A DNA stretch of 64,000 bases from Saccharibacillus sp. JS10 (GTDB taxonomy: Bacteria; Bacillota; Bacilli; Paenibacillales; Paenibacillaceae). Each line of letters begins with the position of its first letter. Position 1 is the first letter of the stretch. The position numbers and the translations under genes were made by a program. The stretch spans positions 979,345-1,043,344 of the forward strand of contig NZ_JANFNS010000002.1 of the NCBI RefSeq assembly GCF_024436065.1. The letters are read 5' to 3'. This document shows, piece after piece, positions 36,948 to 46,635 of this stretch. The notes under the pieces are model-generated. The model did not search any database. It saw only the letters and a program-made list of their open reading frames with translations, and was not told the DNA's origin.

Positions 36948-38277
36948 AGATTATTTGTCGCAAGAAGAGATCGATGCTTTGCTAAGACAGTCCGCATCGG
37001 ACGATGAAGAACCGTCAGGTGCAGTCGAAAAAACGATTGACGATTTCTTGACTCCTCTTGAACAAGATGCTTTAGGTGAAATCGGAAATATTACGTTCGG
37101 AAGTGCAGCTACAGCATTATCGACCTTGCTCGGTCGTAAAGTAGATATCACAACGCCGAAAGTATCGATTATTACGCGAAGCGAATTTGAATCGGAGTTT
37201 CCTAAACCGCATGTCGCGATTCATGTGAACTATGTAGACGGTTTTCAAGGGATCAATTCTTTGGTCATCAAAACAAGAGACGCTCAAATCATTGCCGACC
37301 TCATGCTGGGTGGGGAAGGAGATCCGCAAGATGAAGAGCTGAACGAAATCCATATCAGCGCCGTGCAAGAAGCCATGAACCAAATGATGGGTTCTTCCGC
37401 GACGTCCATGTCAACCATTTTTAATCGTTTTGTCAACATATCGCCTCCGGCTATCGATATTTTAGATGTTAGTAACGGAGACGGAGTCAAAAATCTGCCA
37501 GCCGAAGAAACGCTTATTAAAGTTTCTTTCCGACTCTTGATTGGAGATCTGATTGATTCGACGTTGATGCAACTGATTACCGTCGACTTTGCTAAAAACA
37601 TGGTCGATATGCTTCTAGGTGGAAGCATGACAGAAGAAGAGCCTGTAGCCGCAACGCCGGAGCCGCAACCTCAAGTTGCAGCATCGCCACCTCCGCCGGC
37701 TCAAGAACCTCAAGTAGCGCAGCAACAACAGCCGCCTATGCAAAACGCTCCTTATCCGGATCCTTATGCTGCTCAGCAGCAAGGCATGCCGCCATATGGA
37801 GCGCCTATGCAACAACCGCCATACCCAGGATATGGCGCTCCAGGGATGCCTGGAATGCAACAGCCTGAATACGGTGTGCCTTATCCGGCTGCTTATGGAC
37901 AAATGCCTATGCAGCAACCGCCACAACCGAACCATTATGGGAATGCAGGACGTAACGTCAACGTACAACCTGTACAGTTCGGCAACCTTCAGAACGGTGG
38001 TTATGGGCAAGGGGATGAAAATAATTTAGGATTATTGATGGACATTCCCCTCAAAGTCACCGTAGAATTAGGAAGGACCCAAAAGCAGATTAAAGATATT
38101 CTTGAATTGTCTCAGGGGTCTATCGTGGAGCTTGATAAACTTGCTGGCGAACCGGTGGATATTCTGGTCAACAACAAGCTGATCGCTAAGGGGGAAGTGG
38201 TCGTCATCGACGAAAACTTCGGCGTTCGCGTAACGGATATCGTCAGTCAGTGGGACCGTATTCAAAACTTACAATAA
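36937..38277 (+). CDS. fliY: Flagellar motor switch phosphatase FliY
   Basis: FliY dephosphorylates CheY at the switch and provides the FliN part of the C ring. The product is 446 residues. Order: a CheY-binding-like LSQEEIDALL peptide at residues 6-15, a CheC-type phosphatase region with two E..N sites (GEIGNITFGSAATAL; VQEAMNQMMGSSATSM), a Pro/Gln/Tyr/Gly-rich linker (about residues 235-355), and a C-terminal SpoA/FliN domain (VTVELGRTQKQIKDILELS). I chose TTG 36937, with AAGGAG 9 bases upstream. Confidence 0.96.
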   Translation: MTSKDYLSQEEIDALLRQSASDDEEPSGAVEKTIDDFLTPLEQDALGEIGNITFGSAATALSTLLGRKVDITTPKVSIITRSEFESEFPKPHVAIHVNYVDGFQGINSLVIKTRDAQIIADLMLGGEGDPQDEELNEIHISAVQEAMNQMMGSSATSMSTIFNRFVNISPPAIDILDVSNGDGVKNLPAEETLIKVSFRLLIGDLIDSTLMQLITVDFAKNMVDMLLGGSMTEEEPVAATPEPQPQVAASPPPPAQEPQVAQQQQPPMQNAPYPDPYAAQQQGMPPYGAPMQQPPYPGYGAPGMPGMQQPEYGVPYPAAYGQMPMQQPPQPNHYGNAGRNVNVQPVQFGNLQNGGYGQGDENNLGLLMDIPLKVTVELGRTQKQIKDILELSQGSIVELDKLAGEPVDILVNNKLIAKGEVVVIDENFGVRVTDIVSQWDRIQNLQ

Positions 38278-38305
38278 TGTAATCGACAGGGAGGATTTTT
38301 AATCA

Positions 38306-38671
38306 ATGGCAAACCGTATTCTTATCGTGGACGACGCAGCATTCATGCGCATGATGATCCGAGATATCTTGACTAAAAATGGATTTGAGGTTGTAGGCGA
38401 GGCTCAAGACGGCTCGCAAGCGGTAGAAAAGTTCAAAGAACTTAAACCGGATCTGATCACAATGGATATCACAATGCCTGAGATGGACGGAATCGCAGCT
38501 TTGAAAGAAATCAAAAAGCTCGATGCAGCTGCAAAAGTAATTATGTGCTCCGCGATGGGACAACAAGCGATGGTTATCGACGCGATCCAAGCAGGCGCAA
38601 AAGACTTTATCGTGAAGCCGTTCCAATCCGACCGTGTTATCGAGGCGATCAACAAAACGCTTGGCGCGTAA
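38306..38671 (+). CDS. cheY: Chemotaxis response regulator CheY
   Basis: CheY carries the signal from CheA to the flagellar switch. The product is 121 residues, one receiver domain: acidic pocket DD (residues 9-10), phospho-acceptor Asp54 in LITMDITMPEMDG, and Lys in KPFQ (about residue 104). It follows fliY as in B. subtilis. Confidence 0.97.
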   Translation: MANRILIVDDAAFMRMMIRDILTKNGFEVVGEAQDGSQAVEKFKELKPDLITMDITMPEMDGIAALKEIKKLDAAAKVIMCSAMGQQAMVIDAIQAGAKDFIVKPFQSDRVIEAINKTLGA

Positions 38672-38683
38672 GGAACACTGCCT

Positions 38684-39223
38684 ATGCTGTTATTAAGCGA
38701 AGGCCAGCCTAACTTGGCGGATACAGGCGTATATTCGTATCTGGTATGGGTCATCTTCGTCCTAATCGCGATTGTTGCCCTTATCGTTTTTTTACTCCGC
38801 TATCTAGGGAAAAAAAACCGGGGTTGGTTTGGTGGCCGCTCTGTCCGTACACTCGGCGGAGTCGGCCTCGGCCAAAACAAGTCGTTACAAATTGTCGAAA
38901 TTGGCGGAAGTGTTTATCTGATCGGCGTTGGCGAAAATATTTCGTTGATCGATAAAATTTCCAATGCTGAGGAAGTCGAAATGTTGATTGCGGCGTTAGA
39001 ACAAGAATCTGCCGGTCCGAATATTACTTTGCCTCCTTGGGCAGAGAAACTCACATCCAGATTCCGAGGCGGGTCGGAGCCTTCTTCTCAAACCGAAGAG
39101 CTCGATTCATCTTCATTTCAGCAATTGTTCGAAAGCCGATTAAAAGAAGCTTCGGACCGTCGACGGAAAGTCGATGATCTGCTGGAAAAAGAGGAGTCTG
39201 TTGACCGATCGAGGGAACCATGA
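38684..39223 (+). CDS. fliO: Flagellar biosynthesis protein FliO (FliZ)
   Basis: FliO helps assemble the FliP export-gate complex. The product is 179 residues with one membrane segment (about residues 18-40) then a cytoplasmic domain with LGGVGLGQNKSLQIVEIGG. No cleavable signal peptide is obvious, and the outer N-terminal part is short. The Shine-Dalgarno (AAGGA) is modest. It overlaps fliP by 4 bases. Confidence 0.92.
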   Translation: MLLLSEGQPNLADTGVYSYLVWVIFVLIAIVALIVFLLRYLGKKNRGWFGGRSVRTLGGVGLGQNKSLQIVEIGGSVYLIGVGENISLIDKISNAEEVEMLIAALEQESAGPNITLPPWAEKLTSRFRGGSEPSSQTEELDSSSFQQLFESRLKEASDRRRKVDDLLEKEESVDRSREP

Positions 39224-39993
39224 AAAAAAAAATAATGATCGCTTTTGCTTTATGTATCACGATATTAACGATTCAAATGTTTCCGATTGCTCATGCAACG
39301 GGCACAGAAAATCCGATTCCGAATATTGATCTTCAGATCGGCGGAGATTCCGAAGGTGCTCCCGCAACGAGTACATTGTCTGTGCTTCTTATGATTACCG
39401 TCATTAGTATTGCTCCGGCTTTGCTGGTATTGATGACGAGCTTTACACGTATTGTCATTGTGCTCAGTTTCGTCAGAACGTCGCTCGGTACGCAGCAAAT
39501 GCCGCCGAATCAGGTGCTCGTGGGACTGGCACTTTTTTTAACGCTTTTTATTATGTCTCCGACGCTTTCTTCCATTAACGATACGGCGTTACAGCCTTAC
39601 ATACGAGGCGAGCTGACGCAGATGGAAGCACTCGACGAAGCCGCCGTTCCAATGAAAGAATTTATGTTCAAGCATACGCGTGAAAAAGATTTACTTTTGT
39701 TTCTTGATTATACGGGTGCCGAAAAACCAGCAAGTTTTGAAGATATCCCGCTTACGGTTATGGTTCCGGCATATGCAATAAGCGAAATGAAGACAGCATT
39801 TCAAATGGGCTTTATGATTTATATTCCGTTTCTTGTTATCGATATTGTCGTATCCAGTACGCTTATGGCAATGGGTATGATGATGCTCCCACCGACTGTC
39901 ATTTCGCTGCCGTTCAAGATTTTGTTGTTCGTGCTTGTGGATGGGTGGTATCTGGTTGTCAAATCGCTGCTTCTCAGTTTTAACTCTGGATAA
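39220..39993 (+). CDS. fliP: Flagellar export gate protein FliP
   Basis: A core component of the type III export gate. The product is 257 residues with an N-terminal signal peptide (residues 1-26, ending AHA) and several membrane segments. Seen: MTSFTRIVIVLSFVRTSLGTQQ-type core and GWYLVVKSL at the end. It is coupled to fliO by ATGA. Confidence 0.97.
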   Translation: MKKKIMIAFALCITILTIQMFPIAHATGTENPIPNIDLQIGGDSEGAPATSTLSVLLMITVISIAPALLVLMTSFTRIVIVLSFVRTSLGTQQMPPNQVLVGLALFLTLFIMSPTLSSINDTALQPYIRGELTQMEALDEAAVPMKEFMFKHTREKDLLLFLDYTGAEKPASFEDIPLTVMVPAYAISEMKTAFQMGFMIYIPFLVIDIVVSSTLMAMGMMMLPPTVISLPFKILLFVLVDGWYLVVKSLLLSFNSG

Positions 39994-40032
39994 AGCGATC
40001 CAAGATCAGGTCAACTGTGGAGGAGGGATAAT

Positions 40033-40302
40033 ATGGATGCAAACTTCATTATCGGACTTGCAGGTGAAGCCGTATATGTCGTGTTAAAAGCTAGTGCGCC
40101 TATGCTGATTTTAGGTTTGGCAGTCGGATTGCTTGTCAGCGTGTTTCAGGCGACGACTCAGATTCAAGAGCAAACACTCGCTTTCGTTCCGAAAATCGTA
40201 GCTGTTATGTTATCTGTTTTGATTTTTGGGCCGTGGATATTAAATACGCTTGTCGACTTTACCTACAATATTTTAAGTAATTTGTATCGGTATGTCGGAT
40301 AA
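40033..40302 (+). CDS. fliQ: Flagellar export gate protein FliQ
   Basis: An 89-residue protein with two membrane helices (about residues 15-38 and 50-72), the normal size. VSVFQATTQIQEQTLAFVPK is characteristic. The Shine-Dalgarno GGAGGAGGG precedes the ATG. Confidence 0.97.
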   Translation: MDANFIIGLAGEAVYVVLKASAPMLILGLAVGLLVSVFQATTQIQEQTLAFVPKIVAVMLSVLIFGPWILNTLVDFTYNILSNLYRYVG

Positions 40303-40314
40303 GGCCGGTCGATC

Positions 40315-41112
40315 ATGATAAATTTAATGCAAGCTTTCCCCGTGTTTTTGTTAATGTTTTGCCGGATTACTTCATTCTTTGTTGTTGCACCTTTAATCTC
40401 CTCGAGAAATGTGCCGACTCGTTTTAAAGTGGGTCTAGGTACCATTGTGGCGATACTGGTTTATCTGAGCTTTGGAACCAATCAGACCGCTGCATTCGAC
40501 GGTACTTATGTATTGTTGATCATGCGAGAGATTTTAATCGGGTTAATGCTTGGGTATGTGGCGAACTTGATTTTAACGGCAATTCAGATTGCAGGAGCGA
40601 TTTTAGATATTCAGATTGGGTTTGGTATGGCAACGGTATTTGATCCTACTACAGGTGCTGTTACGCCGCTTACCGGGCAATTTAAATATATGATCGCGAT
40701 GTTGCTTTTTTTATCAATGAATGGGCATCATCGTTTATTGGATGCGATTGTATACAGTTACAACTGGGTTCCAATCGACAATCGTTTATTCGTTGAGATT
40801 TATAATGGAAGCTTGACTGAATTTTTTCTAAAAGCTTTTGCTTCCACGATGGTTATCGCTTTCCAGATGGCAGCTCCGATCGTCGTTGCTTTATTTTTGA
40901 CGGATGTAGGGCTTGGTTTTCTTGCCAAAACTGCGCCGCAGTTTAACATTTTCGTTATCGGCATTCCAATCAAAATTATTGTAGGATTGATGTTGCTGCT
41001 TCTATTAATGCCAAGTTTAACGTATGTGTTCGATAATCTATTTTCTTTGATGGCACAAATGATGCAAGGATTTTTAGGCACGGTAGGGGCACGACCCGGT
41101 TCCAACCCATAA
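40315..41112 (+). CDS. fliR: Flagellar export gate protein FliR
   Basis: The third FliPQR gate protein, 265 residues, with about six membrane segments. AFPVFLLMFCRITSFFVVAP at the N-terminus and IQIGFGMATVFDP in the middle are typical. It starts 12 bases after fliQ. Confidence 0.96.
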   Translation: MINLMQAFPVFLLMFCRITSFFVVAPLISSRNVPTRFKVGLGTIVAILVYLSFGTNQTAAFDGTYVLLIMREILIGLMLGYVANLILTAIQIAGAILDIQIGFGMATVFDPTTGAVTPLTGQFKYMIAMLLFLSMNGHHRLLDAIVYSYNWVPIDNRLFVEIYNGSLTEFFLKAFASTMVIAFQMAAPIVVALFLTDVGLGFLAKTAPQFNIFVIGIPIKIIVGLMLLLLLMPSLTYVFDNLFSLMAQMMQGFLGTVGARPGSNP

Positions 41113-41140
41113 CGACGTACAGCGAGAGGAGGCGGGACGC

Positions 41141-42229
41141 TTGGAACTTAGGCATAAACTCGACCTCCAAATGTTTGCGGGTGAAAAAACAGAAAAAGCC
41201 ACGCCAAAAAAGCGAGGCGAAAGTCGTAAAAAAGGTCAGGTTGCGAAAAGCCAAGAGTTGCCTGGCTCAATCCTGCTTTTGATGTGTATCGTCATGTTAA
41301 TGATTTTCGGTAGTAATTTTCGTACCGTCATCACTGATTTATTCACCGATGTATATGCTCATCGAATGAGTATGGAAGTTACGATCGATAATGTGATGAA
41401 GATGATGATGCAATACGTATTTGAAATTTTGAAATTACTTGCTCCTATTTTTATCGTAGTCATTTTAGTCGATATCTTAGCAAGTGTAGGCCAATACGGA
41501 CTATTGTTTGTTTCGGAAGGGCTCAAACCTAAATTCAGTAAACTTGATCCGATCAAAGGAGCTAAAAATTTATTTTCGCTCCGTTCCATTGTTGAGTTGC
41601 TGAAATCTCTTTTGAAAATGTCAGTGATCGGTCTTTTGGTATATACCACGCTTCAAGGGCAGATTGGTATTATTTTTCAATTGCACTCTATGTCTTTGGA
41701 AAGCATTTTGAGTTTCGCGGCATCTACCACGATTTCTCTTGGCATCAAAATCGGTGTTGCTTTAATTATTTTAGCGATATTCGATTACATGTATCAGAAG
41801 TTCGAGTTTGAGAAAAGTATTAAAATGTCTAAGCAAGATATCAAAGACGAGTATAAAAAAGCAGAAGGCGATCCGATGATCAAAGGCAAAATACGCGAAC
41901 GACAACGCCGAATGGCGATGCAGCGTATGATGCAAGATGTACCGACTGCCGACGTTATTATCACGAATCCAACGCATTACGCAGTCGCTCTCAAGTATGA
42001 CGGCGATCAGATGCAGGCTCCAGAAATTGTGGCTAAAGGACAAGATTTTGTCGCTTTACGCATTCGAGAAATCGCTGCAAACAACGGTGTTCTAATTATG
42101 GAAAACAAGCCCCTCGCACGAGCGTTATTTGCTCAAGCTGAGATTGGAGACACGGTTCCCGCCGATTTATTTCAAGCGGTAGCGGAAGTGCTGGCTTATG
42201 TATATAAATTAAAAGGTAAAGCGAAATAA
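41141..42229 (+). CDS. flhB: Flagellar export switch protein FlhB
   Basis: FlhB switches the exporter from hook to filament substrates. The product is 362 residues: a basic N-terminus (EKTEKATPKKRGESRKKGQ), four membrane segments, then the cytoplasmic domain with the self-cleavage motif NPTH (residues 276-279). It starts at TTG 41141 behind GAGAGGAGG. The YlqH protein at 11333-11632 repeats its C-terminal domain. Confidence 0.97.
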   Translation: MELRHKLDLQMFAGEKTEKATPKKRGESRKKGQVAKSQELPGSILLLMCIVMLMIFGSNFRTVITDLFTDVYAHRMSMEVTIDNVMKMMMQYVFEILKLLAPIFIVVILVDILASVGQYGLLFVSEGLKPKFSKLDPIKGAKNLFSLRSIVELLKSLLKMSVIGLLVYTTLQGQIGIIFQLHSMSLESILSFAASTTISLGIKIGVALIILAIFDYMYQKFEFEKSIKMSKQDIKDEYKKAEGDPMIKGKIRERQRRMAMQRMMQDVPTADVIITNPTHYAVALKYDGDQMQAPEIVAKGQDFVALRIREIAANNGVLIMENKPLARALFAQAEIGDTVPADLFQAVAEVLAYVYKLKGKAK

Positions 42230-42251
42230 TCGAGCGCGGAAGGAGAAAATA

Positions 42252-44285
42252 ATGAAGAAAACGGATATTGTGATTCTTGCCGGTGTACTTGGCATCATTT
42301 TAATGATGATTTTGCCTATTCCGACCTGGCTGCTCGATATTTTAATTGTAATCAATATTTCCGTTGCGATGCTGATTATGCTGCTCGCTATGAGCACCAA
42401 AGAAGCTTTACAATTTTCGATCTTCCCTGCGTTATTGCTCATTACAACGCTTTTCCGACTGTCACTTAATATCTCGACGACCAAATTGATTTTGGGTCAA
42501 GCAGATGCAGGTTCGGTTGTTGAGACGTTCGGTGCATTCGTAGCGGGCGGCGAAATCGCAATCGGGTTTATCGTCTTTCTGATTCTGGTTGCTGTTCAAT
42601 TTATCGTTATCGTTAAAGGTTCTGAACGCGTAGCCGAAGTAGGAGCGCGCTTTACGCTCGACGCAATGCCCGGCAAGCAGATGAGCATTGACGCCGATTT
42701 GAATGCCGGCCTGATCAACGAGCAACAGGCACGGGAAAGACGTTCTAAAATCGAGCGCGAAGCGGACTTCTACGGTGCGATGGACGGCGCAAGTAAATTT
42801 GTAAAAGGTGATGCGATCGCAAGTATCATTTTGTTAATCATCAACTTGGTTGGTGGATTTATTATCGGGATGACGATCCACGGCATGGACTTCAGTACCG
42901 CGTTATCGACGTATTCGATCTTAACGATCGGCGATGGATTGGTTAGTCAGATTCCGGCACTGTTAATCTCGACAGCAGCAGGTCTGATCGTAACTCGTGC
43001 GACTTCCGAAGGGAACTTGGCAGACGATGTCGTCGGTCAGCTCTTCTCGTATCCGAAGTTGTTGTATATCGTAGCAGGTGCCATCGCTTTGCTCGGTATT
43101 TTAACTCCGATTCATTGGTTTTCTACCTTCCCGATTTCCGGGTTGCTCTTCTTTACTGCTCGGCGAATGCAGAGTAATTTAAGCAAGCAGCAAGTTGCCG
43201 AAGAATTACAAGAAGAAGAACAACAGATCGAAGAAGTTCGTAGCCCGGAAAGTGTAGTGAGTTTGCTACAAATCGACCCGATCGAATTCGAATTTGGTTA
43301 TGGTCTGATTCCACTAGCAGATATGCAGCAAGGGGGCGACTTACTGGATCGAATCATTATGATTCGGCGCCAATGCGCGTTGGAATTAGGATTGGTCGTT
43401 CCGGTTATTCGGATTCGCGACAATATTCAACTTCGACCTAACGAATATGTGATTAAAATCAAAGGCAATGTAGTAGGACGCGGCGAGTTGCTGCTGAATC
43501 ATTATCTGGCGATGAGTCCAGGCTTCGACGATGAAAGTATCAGCGGAATCGAAACAATGGAACCGGCTTTTGGGCTTCCGGCACTTTGGATCGATGAACC
43601 GACCAAAGAAAGAGCGGAATTATCCGGGTACACCGTTGTTGATCCACCTTCCGTCGTTGCAACGCATTTGACCGAACTTGTGAAACGTCATGCACATGAA
43701 CTGCTGGGTCGTCAAGAAACACGCGCATTGATCGATAATTTGAAAGAAAGTTATCCAGTGCTTGTAGATGAATTGATTCCTTCTATATTAGGGATTGGCG
43801 ATATTCAAAAAGTATTGATGAAATTGCTAAAAGAAAAAATCTCGATCCGCGATATGGTAACGATTTTCGAAACGTTAGCGGATTATGGAACTTACACAAA
43901 AGATCCGGATATCTTGACCGAGTATGTACGCCAAGCGTTGTCTAGACAGATTACGCAGCAGTTTACTCAGCAAGGCGAAACGATGCGCGTTATTACGGTT
44001 GGTCCGAATTTAGAGAAGAAGATAGCTGAAAGTGTACAACAAAGCGAACAAGGCAGTTATTTGGCACTTGACCCGGTATCGACTCAGACCATTTATCAGA
44101 AGTTGACTGAACAAGTGAACCGTGCGGTACAGTCCGGTCAGCAGCCTATTTTGCTTGCGTCACCTACTATTCGTATGTACATGCGACAAATTATTGAACG
44201 CACCATGCAAGACATCCCGGTTCTTTCTTATAGCGAACTTGAACCGAGTGTTGAAATTCAAAGTGTCGGAGTGGTGAACTTATGA
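42252..44285 (+). CDS. flhA: Flagellar export protein FlhA
   Basis: FlhA forms the nonameric ring of the exporter and docks chaperone-substrate complexes. The product is 677 residues: about eight membrane segments in the first 310 residues with FRLSLNISTTKLIL and DAMPGKQMSIDADLNAG, then a large cytoplasmic domain. Its stop overlaps the flhF start. Confidence 0.98.
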   Translation: MKKTDIVILAGVLGIILMMILPIPTWLLDILIVINISVAMLIMLLAMSTKEALQFSIFPALLLITTLFRLSLNISTTKLILGQADAGSVVETFGAFVAGGEIAIGFIVFLILVAVQFIVIVKGSERVAEVGARFTLDAMPGKQMSIDADLNAGLINEQQARERRSKIEREADFYGAMDGASKFVKGDAIASIILLIINLVGGFIIGMTIHGMDFSTALSTYSILTIGDGLVSQIPALLISTAAGLIVTRATSEGNLADDVVGQLFSYPKLLYIVAGAIALLGILTPIHWFSTFPISGLLFFTARRMQSNLSKQQVAEELQEEEQQIEEVRSPESVVSLLQIDPIEFEFGYGLIPLADMQQGGDLLDRIIMIRRQCALELGLVVPVIRIRDNIQLRPNEYVIKIKGNVVGRGELLLNHYLAMSPGFDDESISGIETMEPAFGLPALWIDEPTKERAELSGYTVVDPPSVVATHLTELVKRHAHELLGRQETRALIDNLKESYPVLVDELIPSILGIGDIQKVLMKLLKEKISIRDMVTIFETLADYGTYTKDPDILTEYVRQALSRQITQQFTQQGETMRVITVGPNLEKKIAESVQQSEQGSYLALDPVSTQTIYQKLTEQVNRAVQSGQQPILLASPTIRMYMRQIIERTMQDIPVLSYSELEPSVEIQSVGVVNL

Positions 44286-45709
44286 GAGTGAAACGTTATA
44301 TCGTCGAGACGATGATTGAAGCGATGCAAAAAATCCGAACAGACCTTGGATCAGACGCCGTCATCTTGAGCACAAAAGAAATCAAGGTCGGTGGAGTGTT
44401 TGGTCTGTTCGGCAAAAAAAAGCTGGAAGTTGTAGCTGCCCTAGAAACGGATCAAAAAGAAGAGAAAGCAGTCTCCAAAAAAGCAGAAGCTCCTACATTA
44501 TCCGTACCTGCGGCAATACCAAGAAGTGCGGGAGCAGGAGCTTACCAAAAAGCAAGCAATCTAGCAAATAAGCCTAAAAATGAAGAAAATGCTGTCGAAA
44601 ATTCGTCTTCGGATAGGAAAAATGTCGCAATTTCTACGTTAACTGCAGGTCTTGAAGCCCCACATCTAAAACCAGAGGCCCAATCAACCGATAATTTGTC
44701 TAGTGGGAGCGTTTTAGCCACAGTTCCGGTTTCGAACGAAAGCGTCGAAATGTCCAAAGACTCGCCAACTATACAAGCGGAACAACAACGTCAGTTAGAA
44801 AGAAGTATTCGCGAGTATCAAAACGAGAAAAAGATGCCTGAACGAGAAGATCGATTATATGAAGAATTGCAACAAATGCGCAAAATGATCGATAAGCTTT
44901 CCCGAAACCAGGATGAACCGGATCCGCTTCCCGAAAATTTGGACAAGCTGCTTGCTAGGTTAAAAGAACAACAAGTAGAAGAAGCATTGATTGAACAGTG
45001 GTTGGAAAAAGTACGTGCTGATGAAGGCCCTGCTTTCTCCGATACTTCTGCCGAGCAAGTCAAGCAGGAGATTCGCTCCTTTACCGAGAACCGTGAAGGA
45101 GGAGGTATAGATGATCAGACACGTATCGTTTATATCGCCGGACCTACAGGTGTTGGCAAAACAACGACTATTGCTAAGCTTGCTGCGGAACAAATGTTCA
45201 AGAAAAAGCGGAAAGTCGGTTTTATCACTTCGGATACTTACCGAATTTCGGCGATCGAACAACTGCGGACGTATGCTTCAATTCTTAATGTCCCTCTGGA
45301 AGTCGTACAATCGCCTGGAGATTTGCAACGAGCTTTTCAAAAACTCGAAAATTGCGATCTGATTTTGATGGATACTGCAGGACGCAATTATCGTAATGAG
45401 TTGCTGGTATCCGAACTCCAGGCGCTAATTGCTCCCGCTGAGTACAGCGAAACGTATCTGGTGCTTAGCCTAACTTCCAAATTTATGGACATGGAAGAGA
45501 TCACGGAAAACTTCAATCAGTACAAACTGGACAAAGTTATTTTCACCAAAGCGGATGAAACCGGAAGCTTTGGCAGCATTCTTAGCTTGCTCTATCGCTA
45601 TCCGCTTAAGTACTCTTACATCACGAATGGACAAAATGTACCCGATGATCTGTTACTTCCAAGTGGAGAATGGCTTGTTGATGTACTGTTAGGAGAGCAA
45701 ACGATATGA
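44282..45709 (+). CDS. flhF: Flagellar placement GTPase FlhF
   Basis: FlhF is an SRP-type GTPase that decides where flagella form. The product is 475 residues: an N-terminal B domain (RVKRYIVETMIEAMQKIRTD), a long Ser/Glu/Gln-rich linker (about residues 60-190), then the N-G domains with P-loop [15 protein letters not shown] (about residues 285-299) and DTAGRNYRN. It is coupled to both flhA and flhG by 4-base overlaps. Confidence 0.97.
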   Translation: MRVKRYIVETMIEAMQKIRTDLGSDAVILSTKEIKVGGVFGLFGKKKLEVVAALETDQKEEKAVSKKAEAPTLSVPAAIPRSAGAGAYQKASNLANKPKNEENAVENSSSDRKNVAISTLTAGLEAPHLKPEAQSTDNLSSGSVLATVPVSNESVEMSKDSPTIQAEQQRQLERSIREYQNEKKMPEREDRLYEELQQMRKMIDKLSRNQDEPDPLPENLDKLLARLKEQQVEEALIEQWLEKVRADEGPAFSDTSAEQVKQEIRSFTENREGGGIDDQTRIVYIAGPTGVGKTTTIAKLAAEQMFKKKRKVGFITSDTYRISAIEQLRTYASILNVPLEVVQSPGDLQRAFQKLENCDLILMDTAGRNYRNELLVSELQALIAPAEYSETYLVLSLTSKFMDMEEITENFNQYKLDKVIFTKADETGSFGSILSLLYRYPLKYSYITNGQNVPDDLLLPSGEWLVDVLLGEQTI

Positions 45710-46602
45710 GTGATCAAGCTGCGGCACTTCGAGAACTTATTTCTTCGATCGATAAAGCTCCTTCGAAGCAAAAAGACACCTCCGGTTCGCAGGAAAAAAC
45801 AGCGCATATTGTCGCTGTGACGAGCGGAAAAGGAGGCGTCGGTAAATCGAATTTCACGTTAAACTTTGCGCTTGAACTACAGAAGTTAGGCAAAAAAGTA
45901 CTGATTTTCGATGCAGATATTGGGATGGCGAATATCGATGTACTTATGGGCGTTCGTTCACAGTACAATCTGCTTCATTTACTAAATCGGGAAAAAAAGA
46001 TGAGTGAAATCATCCAGTCAGGTCCTGATTCGCTTCCTTTTATTGCAGGCGGCTCCGGTTTGACCGAACTATTTTCACTTTCGGAAGAAGATTTGATCTA
46101 TTTCACGCAGCAAATTGAAGAAATTGCACATGAGATGGATTATATCTTTTTCGATACAGGTGCAGGATTATCGAAAGAAACGATTCAGTTTATTACGGCG
46201 GCGGATGAATGTATTGTGGTAACAACGCCTGAGCCTACTGCGATTACCGATGCTTACGCACTAGTTAAAGTGGTTCATGATCTTGAACATGCTGCTTTAT
46301 TTCGTTTAGTTGTCAATCGTGCTTCTGATCGTCGTGAAGCCCAGCATACGGCCGATAAATTTCAATTGGTAGCTGAAAAATTTCTACAGTTGGAGATTCC
46401 AGTATTAGGCCATGTAAGCGATGACCCGCATGTCAGTCAAGCAGTTAAAAAACAAACACCTTTCTCGATTCGTTTTCCGAATACACAAGCGACAAAAGAC
46501 GTCCAAACGTTGGCACTACGTTATGCAGAGCAAAATATGCAAGTTCGAAGTGATTCACCGAAAGGGTTCAAAAGTTTTGTACGCAGATTTTTAAAACGGT
46601 AA
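45706..46602 (+). CDS. flhG: MinD-like ATPase FlhG (YlxH)
   Basis: FlhG controls flagellar number and stimulates FlhF GTPase. The product is 298 residues. The deviant Walker A TSGKGGVGKSNFTLNFA is at about residues 39-55, followed by DADIGMANIDVLMG and FDTGAGLS. The N-terminus has a short helical peptide of the kind that activates FlhF. A basic C-terminus (FVRRFLKR) could be a membrane anchor. Confidence 0.96.
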   Translation: MSDQAAALRELISSIDKAPSKQKDTSGSQEKTAHIVAVTSGKGGVGKSNFTLNFALELQKLGKKVLIFDADIGMANIDVLMGVRSQYNLLHLLNREKKMSEIIQSGPDSLPFIAGGSGLTELFSLSEEDLIYFTQQIEEIAHEMDYIFFDTGAGLSKETIQFITAADECIVVTTPEPTAITDAYALVKVVHDLEHAALFRLVVNRASDRREAQHTADKFQLVAEKFLQLEIPVLGHVSDDPHVSQAVKKQTPFSIRFPNTQATKDVQTLALRYAEQNMQVRSDSPKGFKSFVRRFLKR

Positions 46603-46635
46603 TACTGATTCTGGTGCTGGACGGGAGTTGAGGAT

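Noticed and set aside
37650-38010. Pro/Gln/Tyr-rich repeats in fliY considered as a tandem DNA repeat
   Set aside because: The repeats are irregular at DNA level and form a disordered linker in one protein, not a separate repeat element.
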